A stretch of 64,000 bases of DNA from Ariolimax columbianus (taxonomy: Eukaryota > Mollusca > Gastropoda > Stylommatophora > Arionidae), in assembly GCA_036924085.1 (NCBI GenBank), contig JAVGWX010000012.1:32670272-32734271 (forward strand), in the 5' to 3' direction. The translations under genes were made by a program, and so were the position numbers. Positions 32,575 through 44,479 of the stretch are shown one piece after another (positions within the stretch are counted from its first letter, which is position 1; each line of letters opens with the position of its first letter). The notes beneath the pieces were generated by a model. The model was not told where the DNA came from. It saw only the letters and a list, made by a program, of their open reading frames with translations, and ran no database searches.

Positions 32575-32930
32575 ATCAGGATGCTGAGCAGCACATGAGC
32601 TGCAGTGGTCAGTGACCCATAGCTGACTGCTAGCGACAGAGCCAGCGAACCAGAGTTGCCAAGACCGTTCTACACCTCCACGCGGTGATCTTGGATAACA
32701 GGCTGCAACAGGGCAGACTGGCTAAGAAGGGATAGAAGAGGGAATGCTAACCCAATACTAAAAAAATGCTCACTGAAGTCGGATGTGTTGGACGAAATGG
32801 TGCAAATATCGCAGTCAATCTGTAAACTACGACACAACGCATTCCGTTCTCTAGACTACATTCTGCTACTTAAGCCCTTTCAGGATTTGGTAGCGGGAGA
32901 TTGAGAACGAACGAAGCTAAGCCAAACCAA
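32575..32930 (+). mobile_element. SINE-b, second copy
   Basis: Inverted full-length partner of 27880-28215. It contains ctgaagtcggatgtgttgga (core) and ends tagcgggagattgagaacga. Confidence 0.75.
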
Positions 32931-33420
32931 TTGTCAGTGCAACTAGTTTTCCGAGACCATAAGTCAATAGTGATGACATCGGTACGAGTAGCTTCCAACA
33001 AAACCGCCAGGTCGATACGTCCGCAACGTCATCTTCTGATCTCACGTTAAATGTAAACGTTGTTTAACAGCGGATACTGCTGTGTGTGATGAAGTGTTAG
33101 TGACTTCATTGTACGAGACAACAACTTGTTTCTGTGGTGACGTTGTCAGTTCCCTGCTGTGGGGAATTATTAGAATAATAGTAAGACATGTACCTATATA
33201 CAGCTCAGTACTAGTAATTACCTTCAGCGCTTTAAGAAGACGCTCGCTCATGGTGAATAACTCAGAACTTGTTTACAACCAAGTCTATCCGTCGGAACAC
33301 GACATATTTGTCGTCAAAATGTCACCAAAGAAACTGTCGGACTGATTTCGTTCATCAATTCTCTTTGCATTTCGTATTTCAACAAGACTTCTTTATCTGT
33401 TTTCTTTTCATTACAGGGGA
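32931..33420. other. no feature recognised
   Basis: Unique-looking sequence; short frames only. Confidence 0.4.
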
Positions 33421-33424
33421 TGTC

Positions 33425-33530
33425 ATCCATTTGATTATTCTTCGTCTTCTTCTTTTTCTTCTTCGTTTTCTTCTTCTTCTTTCTTGCCTTCTTATTCTTC
33501 TTCTTCTTCTTCTTCTTTTTCTGTGTACGT
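33425..33530 (+). repeat. TTC-rich tract
   Basis: Interrupted (TTC)n; Lys-rich minus-strand frame is an artefact. Confidence 0.88.
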
Positions 33531-33544
33531 TTTCCTTTTCCTGG

Positions 33545-33660
33545 AACTTTGCAAATAGCAGGATGTAGTCTGGAAAGCGGAATACGTTGTGTCGCTATTT
33601 TACAACTTGACTGCGATATTTGCACCTTTCGGTCCGACACATCCGTCTTCTGCAGGGATC
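33545..33660 (-). mobile_element. SINE-b, partial copy
   Basis: Shares gcgatatttgcacctttcgg and cacatccgtcttctgc with SINE-b; truncated at both sides, adjacent to a TTC tract. Confidence 0.7.
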
Positions 33661-33774
33661 CATCTTCAATATATCCAGATCTCGAAGGTATCTTCTACAA
33701 TTGTTTGTTAATTATCCATGTTTCTAGACTATTCAGTAAAGACGAGCATCAATAACACCAACAACGTATCACCT

Positions 33775-34800
33775 TTTATTCGAGAGTAACTGTCTTCGAT
33801 GTTGTTGTTGTTGTTGTTGGTGTTGCTAATGCCACTGGCATTTGAATTAGAGACTCTTGACGACTTTCTTTGGTGGCTGGTTGCAGTGACTTTCCTCACA
33901 TCCAGAGCCGTACTTGAGGAGGTGGACGGAGTCCCCCTGGTTATAGTGCAATGCAAGGCTCCTCAGTAAGCTCACTACTATGAAGATCACAGTGGCCATC
34001 CCAACTTTACAATCCAGACTGCCATGAAACAGCCTGCATCCACAGAGAACCGCTTGAAAGTAAGGTGGAGCCTTTATCAGACTGCTTCACCTGACCTTGA
34101 CTAATATAGTCTGATCAGTATGTTGTACCTGACCCTGATTAATATAGTCTGATCAGTATGTTGTACCTGACCCTGACTAATATAGTCTGATCAGTATATT
34201 TTGTCTGACTCTGACTAATATAGTCTGATCAGTATATTTTGTTTTACCCTGACTAATATAGTCTGATCAGTATATTTTGTCTGACCCTGACTAATATAAT
34301 CAGATCAGTATATTTTGTCTGAGCCTGACTGATATAGTATGATCAGTATATTTTGTTTGACCCTGACTAACACAGTCTGATCAGTATGTTGTACCTGACC
34401 CTGGCTAATATAGTCTGATCAGTATATTTTGTCTGACCCTGACTAATATAGTCTGATCATTGCGGTTAATCTGACCCTGACTAACACAGCCTGATCAGTA
34501 TGTTCACCTGACCCTGACTATCATAGCTTGACCAGTATGTTTCATCTGATCCTGACCAGTATGTTTTGCCTGACCAAGACTAAGATAGCCTGATTTGTAT
34601 GGTGTGCCTGACCCTGACTAACACAGTCGGATCAGTATGTTTTACCTGACCCTGACTAACATAGTCTGATCAGTATGTTTTGTCTGACTCTGACTAACAG
34701 TCTGACCAGTAAGTTTAACCTGACCCTGACTAACATAGTCTGATCAGTATGTTTTGCCTTACTCTGACTAATACAGTCATTCAGTCTAAGAACTGGTTTG
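33775..34800 (-). mobile_element. rep-P copy C, inverted
   Basis: Read on the minus strand: 38-bp array (34800 to 34085), body (tcatagtagtgagcttactg, gccttgcattgcactataac, gtgaggaaagtcactgcaac), hairpin aatgccagtggcatt, then (CAA)n at about 33800-33820. The same order as copy A confirms the element boundaries. Confidence 0.85.
34090..34795 (-). repeat. 38-bp minisatellite of rep-P copy C
   Basis: About 19 units with atagtctgatcagtatgtt and cctgaccctgacta; the same unit as at 1-540, on the other strand. Confidence 0.9.
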
Positions 34801-35300
34801 CAATCTCAGGATCATGTCTGTCCAGCATAATTTATTAATCTCTTGGTAATGTCACATCTCAAACACCGCAAAGTATTTCGTCTTTCTTTCATTTCGTATC
34901 CATGTTTCAGAACCGTACAACGCCACAGACCAGACTTGAGTCGTCAGAAGTCCTTTTCATAATGTCATATAGTGCTCTTATCGAAGGGCTAATGCTGGTC
35001 ACATCTATAACTTTATTAACACCTACCTTAATTTAAGCCAACATTAAATCTGAAGATCAATTTGAATGAAAAAACAAACAAATTTGGACACACACACACA
35101 CAAAGAAAACAAACTCCTCTATGCGTCAATTCCCACTTGTTAGAATTTCTCGTGTCAACGTCTGGTCTTTCCATTTCCCCTAAACTAAAATGGCGAAGGG
35201 TCATCGTGTCTCTCTGCGCTATAAAGCATTTATCACCTCTTCAGTCTATCCACCACTAGTGTGTCAGTCTATTCCAAGGTTATGTCTGTTCGTTTCTGAA
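34800..35300 (-). pseudogene. LINE C-terminal fragment
   Basis: The minus strand reads VWSVALYGSETWIRNERKTK, matching the v.s.aLYGsEtWt.r....k segment downstream of LINE RT domains, then degraded C-terminal text. The junction with rep-P copy C is at about 34795. Confidence 0.6.
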
Positions 35301-35820
35301 CACCATCTGGCCAGCTTATCTTAGGGCGATCTCTCTTTCTTTAGCCAGGAAGTGTGCCCTAGAGTATTATATTAGGCAGTCCATTTGATCGTATCATATG
35401 GACGTACCATTGGAGCGTGTGCGTTTTTACAATTGACAGGAGGTCTCATTATGGCCACAGACGTACATATCTCTTAAAACCAAGATCACATTAATGCAAA
35501 CATCCATCATCTCGATCTACATATATATAAATACGTGTGAAACATGAAGATGTAATGCTGTTAGAGAGTAAAGTCTATGCGATATTCTGGTGTACAATCA
35601 GTTTACCTATATATATATATAAAATGCACTGAAAGTTTGTGAGATTTTTGGTTTCTTCGTTTGTTTGTTTCCTTGTTTGTTTGTTTGTTCATTAACAATT
35701 GTAAACCGTTCCCAACCCCATTTTGCATAGTTGCCTTTCAGGACGCGTAATTAGGAAATGTGGCCCTATGACACAAGATGAAGTGTGGATCGTCCATGAA
35801 TAATGAGGAGAGTGGACGGG
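35301..35820. other. no gene; (TTTG)n at 35650-35690
   Basis: Unique-looking with a short tttg microsatellite. Confidence 0.5.
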
Positions 35821-35824
35821 TTGA

Positions 35825-35955
35825 AGGTTTCCGAGCATGACGGAGTGATTTTCCGGGATATGGGCGGGTTGAGGGTTGCCGAACATGACGGAGTGATTTG
35901 CCGGGATATGGGCGGGTTGAGGGTTGCCGAACATGACGGAGTGATTTGCCGGGCT
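35825..35955 (+). repeat. 48-bp repeat, about 2.7 units
   Basis: ggcgggttgagggttgccga + acatgacggagtgatttgcc. Its wording (ggttgagg, ttgccggg) resembles the array starting at 37.1 kb. Confidence 0.85.
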
Positions 35956-36129
35956 ATGGGAGGGATGACCAGCTAATCAAGGACGAAAGGAATATGCGGG
36001 ATGAAGGAAGAAGGAGCGATGTACCGAGGGTAAGTGCAGGTAGAGGATGGGGAATTCTGCATGAGCTCAAGAGCCGTTGCAACTTCTGGACACGAGTGCA
36101 CACAGATCGGACACAACGAGCAGAAAATT

Positions 36130-36800
36130 GAGATGGCAGTGAAATCTACATAACACAGTCCAATGGCGACATAGAAAGTAACTCCATACCAACAGGAGAG
36201 ACCTGCACTAATTTCAGAGCTAATGCAACATCTTTGCATGCATCGACTAATTCTGTGTTGGCCAGGACACAGGCGCAGGAAAGAAGCTCCTTCTAACGGG
36301 CTCCAGGAAGGTGCTCCAAGTCATCTCAAGTCCTGGGTGAAATAAACTCTTCCACGAAGTGTGACATCTAGTTGTTGTCCAGGAGGGCTGGTATGATCCT
36401 CCTGTGGATTCCGCCCATTGTACGATCCTTAGAAATGAGGTGGCAGATAAGCTCGCAATAGCCGGAAGGGGCGACACTCAAACTCGCAAATCACTGCGCT
36501 TTAATGACGTAAAGAGACTCATCAGATGACCCATGAGGACGGAATGGAGAAACTAGCACAAAGAGTGCAGACAGTGGAATGACAACGTCGATAGATGGAG
36601 ATCTTTGGATTCAGGGCTGGACATTGCGGACTAGAGGCCCGCTTCCGGGCGGTGGGTCTTGCTATTGCGAAGCGCTCGAGCAAACACCAGAACATATCTT
36701 GAAGGATTGCTCCACTTATACAGACCATAGAGGGGCAGTCTGGCCCGGGGAAGTGGACTGTGCACTGGGGGAGAGGTGGCAGTGGGGGACTGGCTGATAG
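36130..36800 (+). pseudogene. LINE RNase H remnant
   Basis: In shifting frames: ITQSNGDIESNSIPTGETCT followed by NFRAN (G....ys....G...tN.rAE pattern with the catalytic Glu lost), LQEGAPSHLKSW-type debris, GNEVADKLAIAGRGDTQTR (final RNase H Asp), LRFNDVKRLIR, MRTEWRN and C-terminal SCYCEALEQTPEHILKDCST (Cys/His knuckle). It belongs to the LINE-C class broadly but is clearly diverged from the 21-22 kb copy. Confidence 0.7.
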
Positions 36801-37084
36801 CGCAGTCGCGAGGGCTCTTTCGTGAACCTTAACGGGTTAGAAGCATAGTATAGCACCAGTTGTTTCAAGAAAAAGAGGATGAGGAAGAGGTGATAGGGAT
36901 ATGGATAGATAAAGGCGAGTAGAGACTGATGGAGGAAGAGATGGGCAGGTTGAAGAGGGGGAAGACATTGGCGGATTGAAGTAGAGACGAAAATGTTGGG
37001 TTTGATCGCTGAGAGAAGTGCATTGTGGGTGTGATGGGTGAGACAGGGTTAACAAAATAAACAACTTTCATAGTTATGTTGAGA
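36801..37084. other. no feature recognised
   Basis: G/A-rich sequence before the array. Confidence 0.4.
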
Positions 37085-38622
37085 AGTAGAAAAGGTTGGA
37101 TGAGTTGCCGGGGAGAGATTGTCGGGTTGAGGAGGATTTGTGGACGGATGGATGGATGAGTTGAGTGGAGAGAGGGTCGGGCTGAGAAGTAGATAAGGAT
37201 GGATGAGTTGCCGGGGAGAGATGGTCGGGTTGAGGAGGATATATAGACGGGTGGATGGATGAGGGGAGAGATGGTCGGGTTGAGGAGGATTTGTAGACGG
37301 ATGGATGGATGAGTTGAGGGGAGAGATGGTCGAGTTGAGGAGGAGATATGGACGGATGAGTTGCCGGGGAGAGATGGTTGGGTTGAGGAGGATTTGTGGA
37401 CGGATGGATGGATGAGTTGAGGAGAGAGATGATCGGGTTGAGGAGGAGATATGGACGGATGGATGGATGAGGGGAGAGGTGGTCAGTTTGAGGAGGAAAT
37501 ATGGACGGATGGATGGATGAGTTGAGGGGAGAGATGATCGGGTTGAGGAGGAGATATGGACCGATGGATGGATGAGGGGAGAGGTGGTCGGTTTGAGGAG
37601 GAAATATGGACGGATGGATGGATGAGTTGAGGGGAGAGATGGTCGGGTTGAGGAGGAGATATGGACGGATGAGTTGCCGGGGAGAGATGGTCGGGTTCAG
37701 GAGGATTTGTGGACGGATGGATTGATGAGTTGAGGGGAGAGATGGTCGGGTTGAGGAGGAGATATGGACGGATGGATGGATGAGTTGAGGGGAGAGATGG
37801 TAGGGTTATGGAGGAGATATGGACGGATGAGTTGCCGGGGAGAGATGGTAGGGTTGAGGAGGAGATATGGACGGATGGATGGATGAGTTGAGGGGAGAGA
37901 TGGTCGGGTTGAGGATGAGATATGGACGGATGGATGGATGAGGGGAGAGATGGTCGGGTTGAGGAGGAGATATGGACTGATTGATGGATGAGTTGAGGGG
38001 AGAGATGGTAGGGTTATGGAGGAGATATGGACGGATGAGTTGCCGGGGAGAGATGGTAGGGTTGAGGAGGAGATATGGACGGATGGATGGATGAGTTGAG
38101 GGGAGAGATGGTCGGGTTGAGGATGAGATATGGACGGATGGATGGATGAGGGGAGAGATGGTCGGGTTGAGGAGGAGATATGGACGGATGGATGGATGAG
38201 GGGAGAGATGGTCGGGTTGAGGAGGAGATATGGACTGATTGATGGATGAGTTGAGGGGAGAGATGGTCAGGTTGAGGAGGAGATATGGATGGATGAGGGG
38301 AGAGATGGTCGGTTTGAGGAGGAGATATGGACGGATGGATGGATGAGGGGAGAGATGGTCGGTTTGAGGAGGAGATATGGACGGATGGATGGATGAGGAG
38401 AGAGATGGTCGGTTTGAGGAGGAGATATGGACGGAAGGATGGATGAGGGGAGAGATGTTCGGGTTGAGGAGGAGATATGGACGGATGGATGGATGAGTTG
38501 AGGGGAGAGATGGTCGGGTTGAGGAGGAGATATGGACGGATGGATGGATGAGGGGAGAGATGGTCGGTTTGAGGAGGAGATATAGACGGATGGATGGATG
38601 AGTTGAAGGAGAGAGAAGTACG
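37085..38622 (+). repeat. 48/50/55-bp minisatellite
   Basis: About 30 units of the form ggacggatggatggatga + (gttga) + ggggagagatggtcgggttg + aggaggagatat. Three length classes differ by the optional gttga and by replacement with gttgccg. The minus-strand frames of 231-420 codons (Pro/Ser/His-rich) are repeat translation. Confidence 0.93.
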
Positions 38623-38689
38623 GTCCGAACATCGTTGAGCACCTGGAACTAAGATATATACTGATCGGCGGTATCTTATGGGTGTGTTG

Positions 38690-39655
38690 TATTCTGGAGT
38701 GTGTTGCATTCTGGAGTGTGTTGTATTCTGGAGTGTGTTGTAGTTGGATTCTGGAGTGTGTAGTAGTTGGATTCTGGAGTGTGTTGAAGTTGGATTCTGG
38801 AGTGTTGTAGTAGTTGCAATATGGAGTGTGTTGTAGTTGGATTCTGGAGTGTGTAGTAGTTGTATTCTGGAGTGGTGTAGTTGGATTCTGGAGTGTTGTA
38901 GTAAATTGGATTCTGGAGTGTGTAGTAGTTGGATTCTGGAGTGTTGTAGTAGTTGGATTCTGGAGTGTGTAGTAGTTGGATTCTGGAGTGTTGTAGTTGG
39001 ATTCTGGAGTGTGTAGTAGTTGGATTCTGGAGTGTTGTAGTAGTTGGATTCTGGAGTGGTGTAGTTGGATTCTGGAGTGTTGTAGTAGTTGGATTCTGGA
39101 GTGTGTAGTAGTTGGATTCTGGAGTGTTGTAGTAGTTGGATTCTGGAGTGTGTAGTAGTTGGATTCTGGAGTGTTGTAGTTGGATTCTGGAGTGTGTAGT
39201 AGTTGGATTCTGGAGTGTTGTAGTAGTTGGATTCTGGAGTGTGTAGTAGTTGGATTCTGGAGTGGTGTAGTTGGATTCTGGAGTGTTGTAGTAGTTGGAT
39301 TCTGGAGTGTTGTAGTAGTTGGATTCTGGGGTGGTGTAGTTGGATTCTGGAGTGTTGTAGTAGTTTGATTCTGGAGTGGTGTAATTGGATTCTGGAGTGT
39401 TGTAGTAGTTGGATTCTGGAGTGTGTAGTAGTTGGATTCTGGAGTGTTGTAGTAGTTGGATTCTGGAGTGTTGCAGTTGAATTCTGGAGTGTGTTGAAGT
39501 TGGATTCTGGAGTGTTGTAGTAGTTGCAATATGGAGTGTGTTGTAGTTGGATTCTGGAGTGTGTTGTAGTTGGATTCTGGAGTGTGTTGTAGTTGGATTC
39601 TGGAGTGTGTTGTAGTTGTATTCTGGAGTGTGTTGTAGTTGTATTCTGTTTAAGG
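38690..39655 (+). repeat. 22-26-bp minisatellite
   Basis: About 40 units of gttggattctggagtgt plus gtag/tgtagta spacers of variable length. Continuous with the previous array after about 70 bp of unique sequence. Confidence 0.93.
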
Positions 39656-39660
39656 GCTTG

Positions 39661-39845
39661 AAGTGAGACGTGTTGTTGAAGTGGGACGTGTTGTTGAAGT
39701 GGGACGTGTTGTTAAAGTGGGACGTGTTGTTGAAGTGGGACGTGTTGTTGAAGTGGGACGTGTTGTGGAAGTGGGACGTGTTGTTGAAGTGGGACGTGTT
39801 GTTGAAGTGGGACGTGTTGTTGAAGTGGGACGTGTTGAGGTCTTA
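39661..39845 (+). repeat. 18-bp repeat, 10 units
   Basis: gtgggacgtgttgttgaa, period exactly 18, encoding VEVGRV; abuts the previous array. Confidence 0.95.
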
Positions 39846-41095
39846 GCTAAAGCTGCTCCGATCCCTACTTGTGAGTTATTGATGATATTGGATTGGGGCT
39901 CACCAAATGTCTGTGGACCGTCCTCCCTGTGTTTCCCATAGCTTCAATTGGTAAAGGGTTGTTTGTTTGTTGCACAATCCTAACTGACCATATTTGGATC
40001 ACGTCGTACTCAATTTTAGCCGACCCGGTATGTTGGGGGCTTTTTCATGGTATAACCGCTTTTTCTAGTCAACCCAGTCTGTGTACAGTCAGGTGAAAAT
40101 TTCGAGGCACCGCAGAAGCTACAGAGTCTGTGCTCTGACGTCGACAATTTCAGCGATGAAGGGACTGAGTACAAGTAAGATGCCCATGGTACAATGAAGT
40201 CAGTTCTGTAAGCAATTTTCTGGGTTTTTTTTATAACCTATCTGCTTGATCACGTGTCTTTGTTGACTGTTCTTATGAGCTGTTTAGCGGTTTGAAGAGA
40301 TGTTAATGGATGTGGCTGTTCTTGGCTTGGTCCTTTCATAATATGGTGATCAGGTGAAAGGCGCATCATTGGTTAACGTCTTAGCTTTCTCACAGGTGGG
40401 GATGACGTGTTTCCTGCCTGGTGGCCTTGCTGTCCACCCTAACTGTAGGATAGATAGCCATTGATATAATTATCCGTCCAGACAAGGACCGCCAGCTCCC
40501 TTCTTCGTCTCCCTGTCTTGCCCATTATCTGATAACCAGATTTACATTTTGAGCTGGGGTAGATTAGAGCTTGTCCAGATCAGGGTTTGAGCTCTGCTCT
40601 TTGTCATGTCTTTACATTTTAAATTTTCAATCACCCCGATAACTTCTTATAATGATACAGAGCTGATTTATGGGCTGAAACCATTACCATACATATATTT
40701 GGAAGTTTCTCACTAACAACTATTCCTGAATTTATACGAGTAATGTACTTATTCTTTCTAACAGGAGTTTCACATTTAAAAAGTAATAATAAAAGTGTCC
40801 AAAAGTTAGTGAATGGGTTAAGCTGTTTGATATCTCCATTCAGGGTGTTATTAATGGAGGGCGTTTGCGATAGTAGTTGATTCCGCAATTTTGAAAATTA
40901 ATTGGTAATCTAGAAGATGGTGTTTGGCTGTTTCCAGTTGTTCGTTGCACTGCTTGTGGTGTCGTGTATGATATTCGGTGACTCGGTGTATTTATTTGTT
41001 CAGTGGCACTTGTTTTGTTCGCAAAAATGAAAATTGTACGTTGGTCACTCCAACTCAAATTGCTGATGCTAGTTTTGAGATTGGGTAGAGACATT
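39846..41095. other. no gene recognised
   Basis: Short frames only. Minus-strand frames at 40631-41094 have no motif that I recognise. Confidence 0.4.
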
Positions 41096-41099
41096 TCTG

Positions 41100-42840
41100 C
41101 ATACAGACAATCAAACTACCACTTACAAGCTTATGTACAACCAACATACAGACAAGCAATATACCACTTACAAGCGTATGTACAACCAACATACAGACAA
41201 GCAATCTACCACTTACAAGCTTATGTACACCATACAGACAAGCAATCTACCACTTACAAGCTTATGTACAACCAACATACAGACAAGCAATCTACCACTT
41301 ACAAGCTTATGTACAACCAACATACAGACAAGCAATCTACCACTTACAAGCTTATGTACAACATACAGACAAGCAATCTACCACTTACAAGCTTATGTAC
41401 AACCAACATACAGACAAGCAATCTACCACTTACAAGCTTATGTACAACCAACATACAGACAAGCAATCTACCACTTACAAGCTTATGTACAACCAACATA
41501 CAGACAAGCAATCTACCACTTACAAGCTTATGTACACCATACAGACAAGCAATCTACCACTTACAAGCTTATGTACAACCAACATACAGACAAGCAATCT
41601 ACCACTTACAAGCTTATGTACAACCAACATACAGACAAGCAATCTACCACTTATAAGCTTATGTACAACCAACATACAGAAAAGCAATCTACCACTTACA
41701 ACCTTATGTACACCATACAGACAAGCAATCTACCACTTACAAGCTTATGTACACCATACAGACAAGCAATCTACCACTTACAAGCTTATGTACAACCAAC
41801 ATACAGACAAGCAATCTACCACTTACAAGCTTATGTACAACCAATATACAGACAAGCAATCTACCACTTACAAGCTTATGTACACCATACAGACAAGCAA
41901 TCTACCACTTACAAGCTTATGTACAACCAACATACAGACAAGCAATCTACCACTTACAAGCTTATGTACAACCAACATACAGACAAGCAATCTACCACTT
42001 ACAAGCTTATGTACAACCAACATACAGACAAGCAATCTACCACTTACAACCTTATGTACACCATACAGACAAGCAATCTACCACTTACAAGCTTATGTAC
42101 ACCATACAGACAAGCAATCTACCACTTACAAGCTTATGTACAACCAACATACAGACAAGCAATCTACCACTTACAAGCTTATGTACAACATACAGACAAG
42201 CAATCTACCACTTACAAGCTTATGTACAATCAATATACAGACAAGCAATCTACCACTTACAACCTTATGTACACCATACAGACAAGCAATCTACCACTTA
42301 CAAGCTTATGTACACCATACAGACAAGCAATCTACCACTTACAAGCTTATGTACAACCAACATACAGAAAAGCAATCTACCACTTACAAGCTTATGTACA
42401 ACCACCATACAGACAAGCAATCTACCACTTACAAGCTTATGTACAACCAATATACAGACAAGCAATCTACAACTTACAAGATTATGTACAACCAACATAC
42501 AGACTAGCAATCTACCACTTACAAGCTTATGTACACCATACAGACAAGCAATCTACCACTTACAAGCTTATGTACAACCAACATACAGACAATCTATCTA
42601 CCACATACAAGCCGATGTACACCATACAGACAATCTATCTGCCACTTACAAGCTTATGTACAACCAACATACAGACAATCTATCTACCACATACAAGCCT
42701 ATGTTCACCATACAGACAATATATCTGCCACATACAAGCCTATGTGCAAACAACATACAGACAATCTATCCATCACATACAAGCCTATGTGCAACATACA
42801 GACAACCTATCTATCACTTATAAGTTTATCTACAACTACA
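41100..42840 (+). repeat. 45/41-bp satellite with HindIII site per unit
   Basis: About 39 units: acaagcttatgtacaacc + aacatacagacaagcaatct + accactt. Short units read atgtacaccatacagacaag or atgtacaacatacagac and are 4 bp shorter. Units from 42585 on are diverged. Frames up to 589 codons are open across it in all three plus-strand phases because the unit has no stop in any phase. Confidence 0.95.
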
Positions 42841-42864
42841 ATTTAAAGCTTATTTCTATGATGA

Positions 42865-42965
42865 CGAGTGGCTGGTCGAGCGGTGTTGATCTCGGCCTTT
42901 AGATCACGAGAACGCGCGTTCACAACCTTGGTCAGATATCGAGGGTAAAATCAAACCTAACATGT
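42865..42965 (+). mobile_element. tRNA-like (Leu/Ser type) SINE head
   Basis: A box tggctggtcgagcggtgttg, a perfect 5-bp anticodon stem (gatct/agatc), and a degenerate B box gcgttcacaacc in tRNA-like order. No 3' family partner found in the window. Confidence 0.5.
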
Positions 42966-43379
42966 ACAATGCGCAGCGACGTTTACGACAAGCATCATTT
43001 ATTCCCTAGCCTTACGTAAAAAAAAGTATATATATATGTCTTCCTGGCGATGATAAACGCTGAAATACATTTTTTTATATTAATGGGCCTGTTCTTTTTG
43101 TTGTGTCTTCTGATTTTTTTTTCTTTTAGACGTAACTTAGCATCATTTAGCTATAATTCGTTGTCAGGAGCTACCATTAAACAAAGAATCTTGCCATGTT
43201 TTATCTCTATATTCACGCTCCGTCATTTTGAAAAGCCCATCAGCAGCTCGTTATATCCCCCATTGCTGCGGCAAAGTTATTTTTGTTACTAATAAATGCC
43301 CCGATAATCGGACGCTTCCATAACTTGGCATCATCTGCATTTAGAAGCTCAAACGCATTCAACATTTAGAGGCTGTGTT
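42966..43379. other. no feature recognised
   Basis: An 80-codon hydrophobic plus-strand frame at 43050-43292 has no recognisable family. Confidence 0.35.
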
Positions 43380-43419
43380 CTTTGTTGTGTGTGTGAGTGT
43401 TATTGTGTTGTTCGCTTAA

Positions 43420-43590
43420 TTTCCCAAGACTTATTGCGCTGTGTTTTGCGCCTAGCTACTCTGTGCATCCGACTTCAGGACGAACTTTTAAAACTGATAT
43501 GCTTTCCATAGGCACGTGCTTTTACTGTTTCGTGAATCCGAACACAAGGTTGTGAGCTGCGTTTCTAACAGTTTCGCCAAGACTCATTCC
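43420..43590 (-). mobile_element. SINE-a, old diverged copy
   Basis: Contains ttttgcgcctagctactctg, gcatccgacttcagg and, at the head end, gtgaatccgaacacaaggtt then gtgagctgcg, colinear with the SINE-a copies at 15.8 and 54.7 kb. Confidence 0.65.
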
Positions 43591-43889
43591 CCATAGAGGC
43601 TGAGGCTGGAACACATGTTCTCTATGCGCTAGGAGCTTCATATACACGTCCCACCAAGTGGGCCACAACGTGTGCGTCCACTAATAGATAAAAGATATCA
43701 GATGACTAATATAGTTATTTTCATAAACAGGAGATAATTGTGGACATCTACGCGTCCTTATAATCAAGTGCCGTCTCCGCAACAAAGGACACGACAGAAG
43801 CCTACACGATGATTTCACTGCAATCGGGCGTCCTCTGGAAATGACTTAGTCGGCTAGTTCTTTCAATACCAGAGCGCCATCCTCTGAGT

Positions 43890-44400
43890 GTTTCTACACG
43901 GAAAGGGAAAAGGTCTCTGCGTCGGAGGTTTACGGTAATGGATTTCCAGCTGTCGCTGTCCCATGTCAGGCTGATACACTCAGTCATACACTCAGACACT
44001 CAAACTGTGTCTTTACCCCATCGTGATGTTGTCTGTACCTCTGCCGTCCCTGGTTCTCTTGCCTACTACTCTGTCCTCCAATATAGCTTCAATATATATA
44101 GTAGACTGTCATGTCGCTTGACATGATCAAAATATATTATTTTTGTGCTTTTGATTTCTTTCAGAAGTATCTTCTCCACCTTGAGTTGCTCCTAAACCTT
44201 ACAATGTGTTTTCCTATCTTGCCAAGAAACTTGTTCAAGTCGTCTGAATACCGACATTTCAAAGGTGTCAATATTGTTCTTTATTTTCTTGGTCATGGTG
44301 CAGGTTTCTACTCCATACAATAACAATGCAAATAACATTTAATGATTCTCATTTTTAAGTTCTGAGATTTCTGCTTGGACAGAAGTGTATGTTTCATGCT
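43890..44400 (-). mobile_element. LINE-G fragment, empty-site paralogue
   Basis: Colinear with 54240-55030 (shared: gtttacggtaatggattt-like, tcttgccaagaaac, acatttcaaaggtgtcaata, taatgattctcattttta), both on the minus strand. That text corresponds to a LINE C-terminus and 3' region. This copy lacks the SINE-a insertion. Confidence 0.7.
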
Positions 44401-44479
44401 GTTAAATCAAAGCGAAGATGCTAGTGTGGGAACCATACTTTATTGGTTACGATCTCATTGTAGCGTTACCGCGAATGGA

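Noticed and set aside
37806..39529. Pro/Ser/Thr-rich minus-strand frames of 231-420 codons
   Set aside because: Repeat translation across the 50-55-bp and 22-26-bp arrays.
39930..40015. tRNA-like A box (tagcttcaattggtaaag)
   Set aside because: No acceptable B box or cloverleaf follows, and no second copy is seen in the window.
41133..42902. 589-codon open frame
   Set aside because: It is the translation of a 45/41-bp satellite that lacks stops in all forward phases; no start, domain or codon signal supports a gene.
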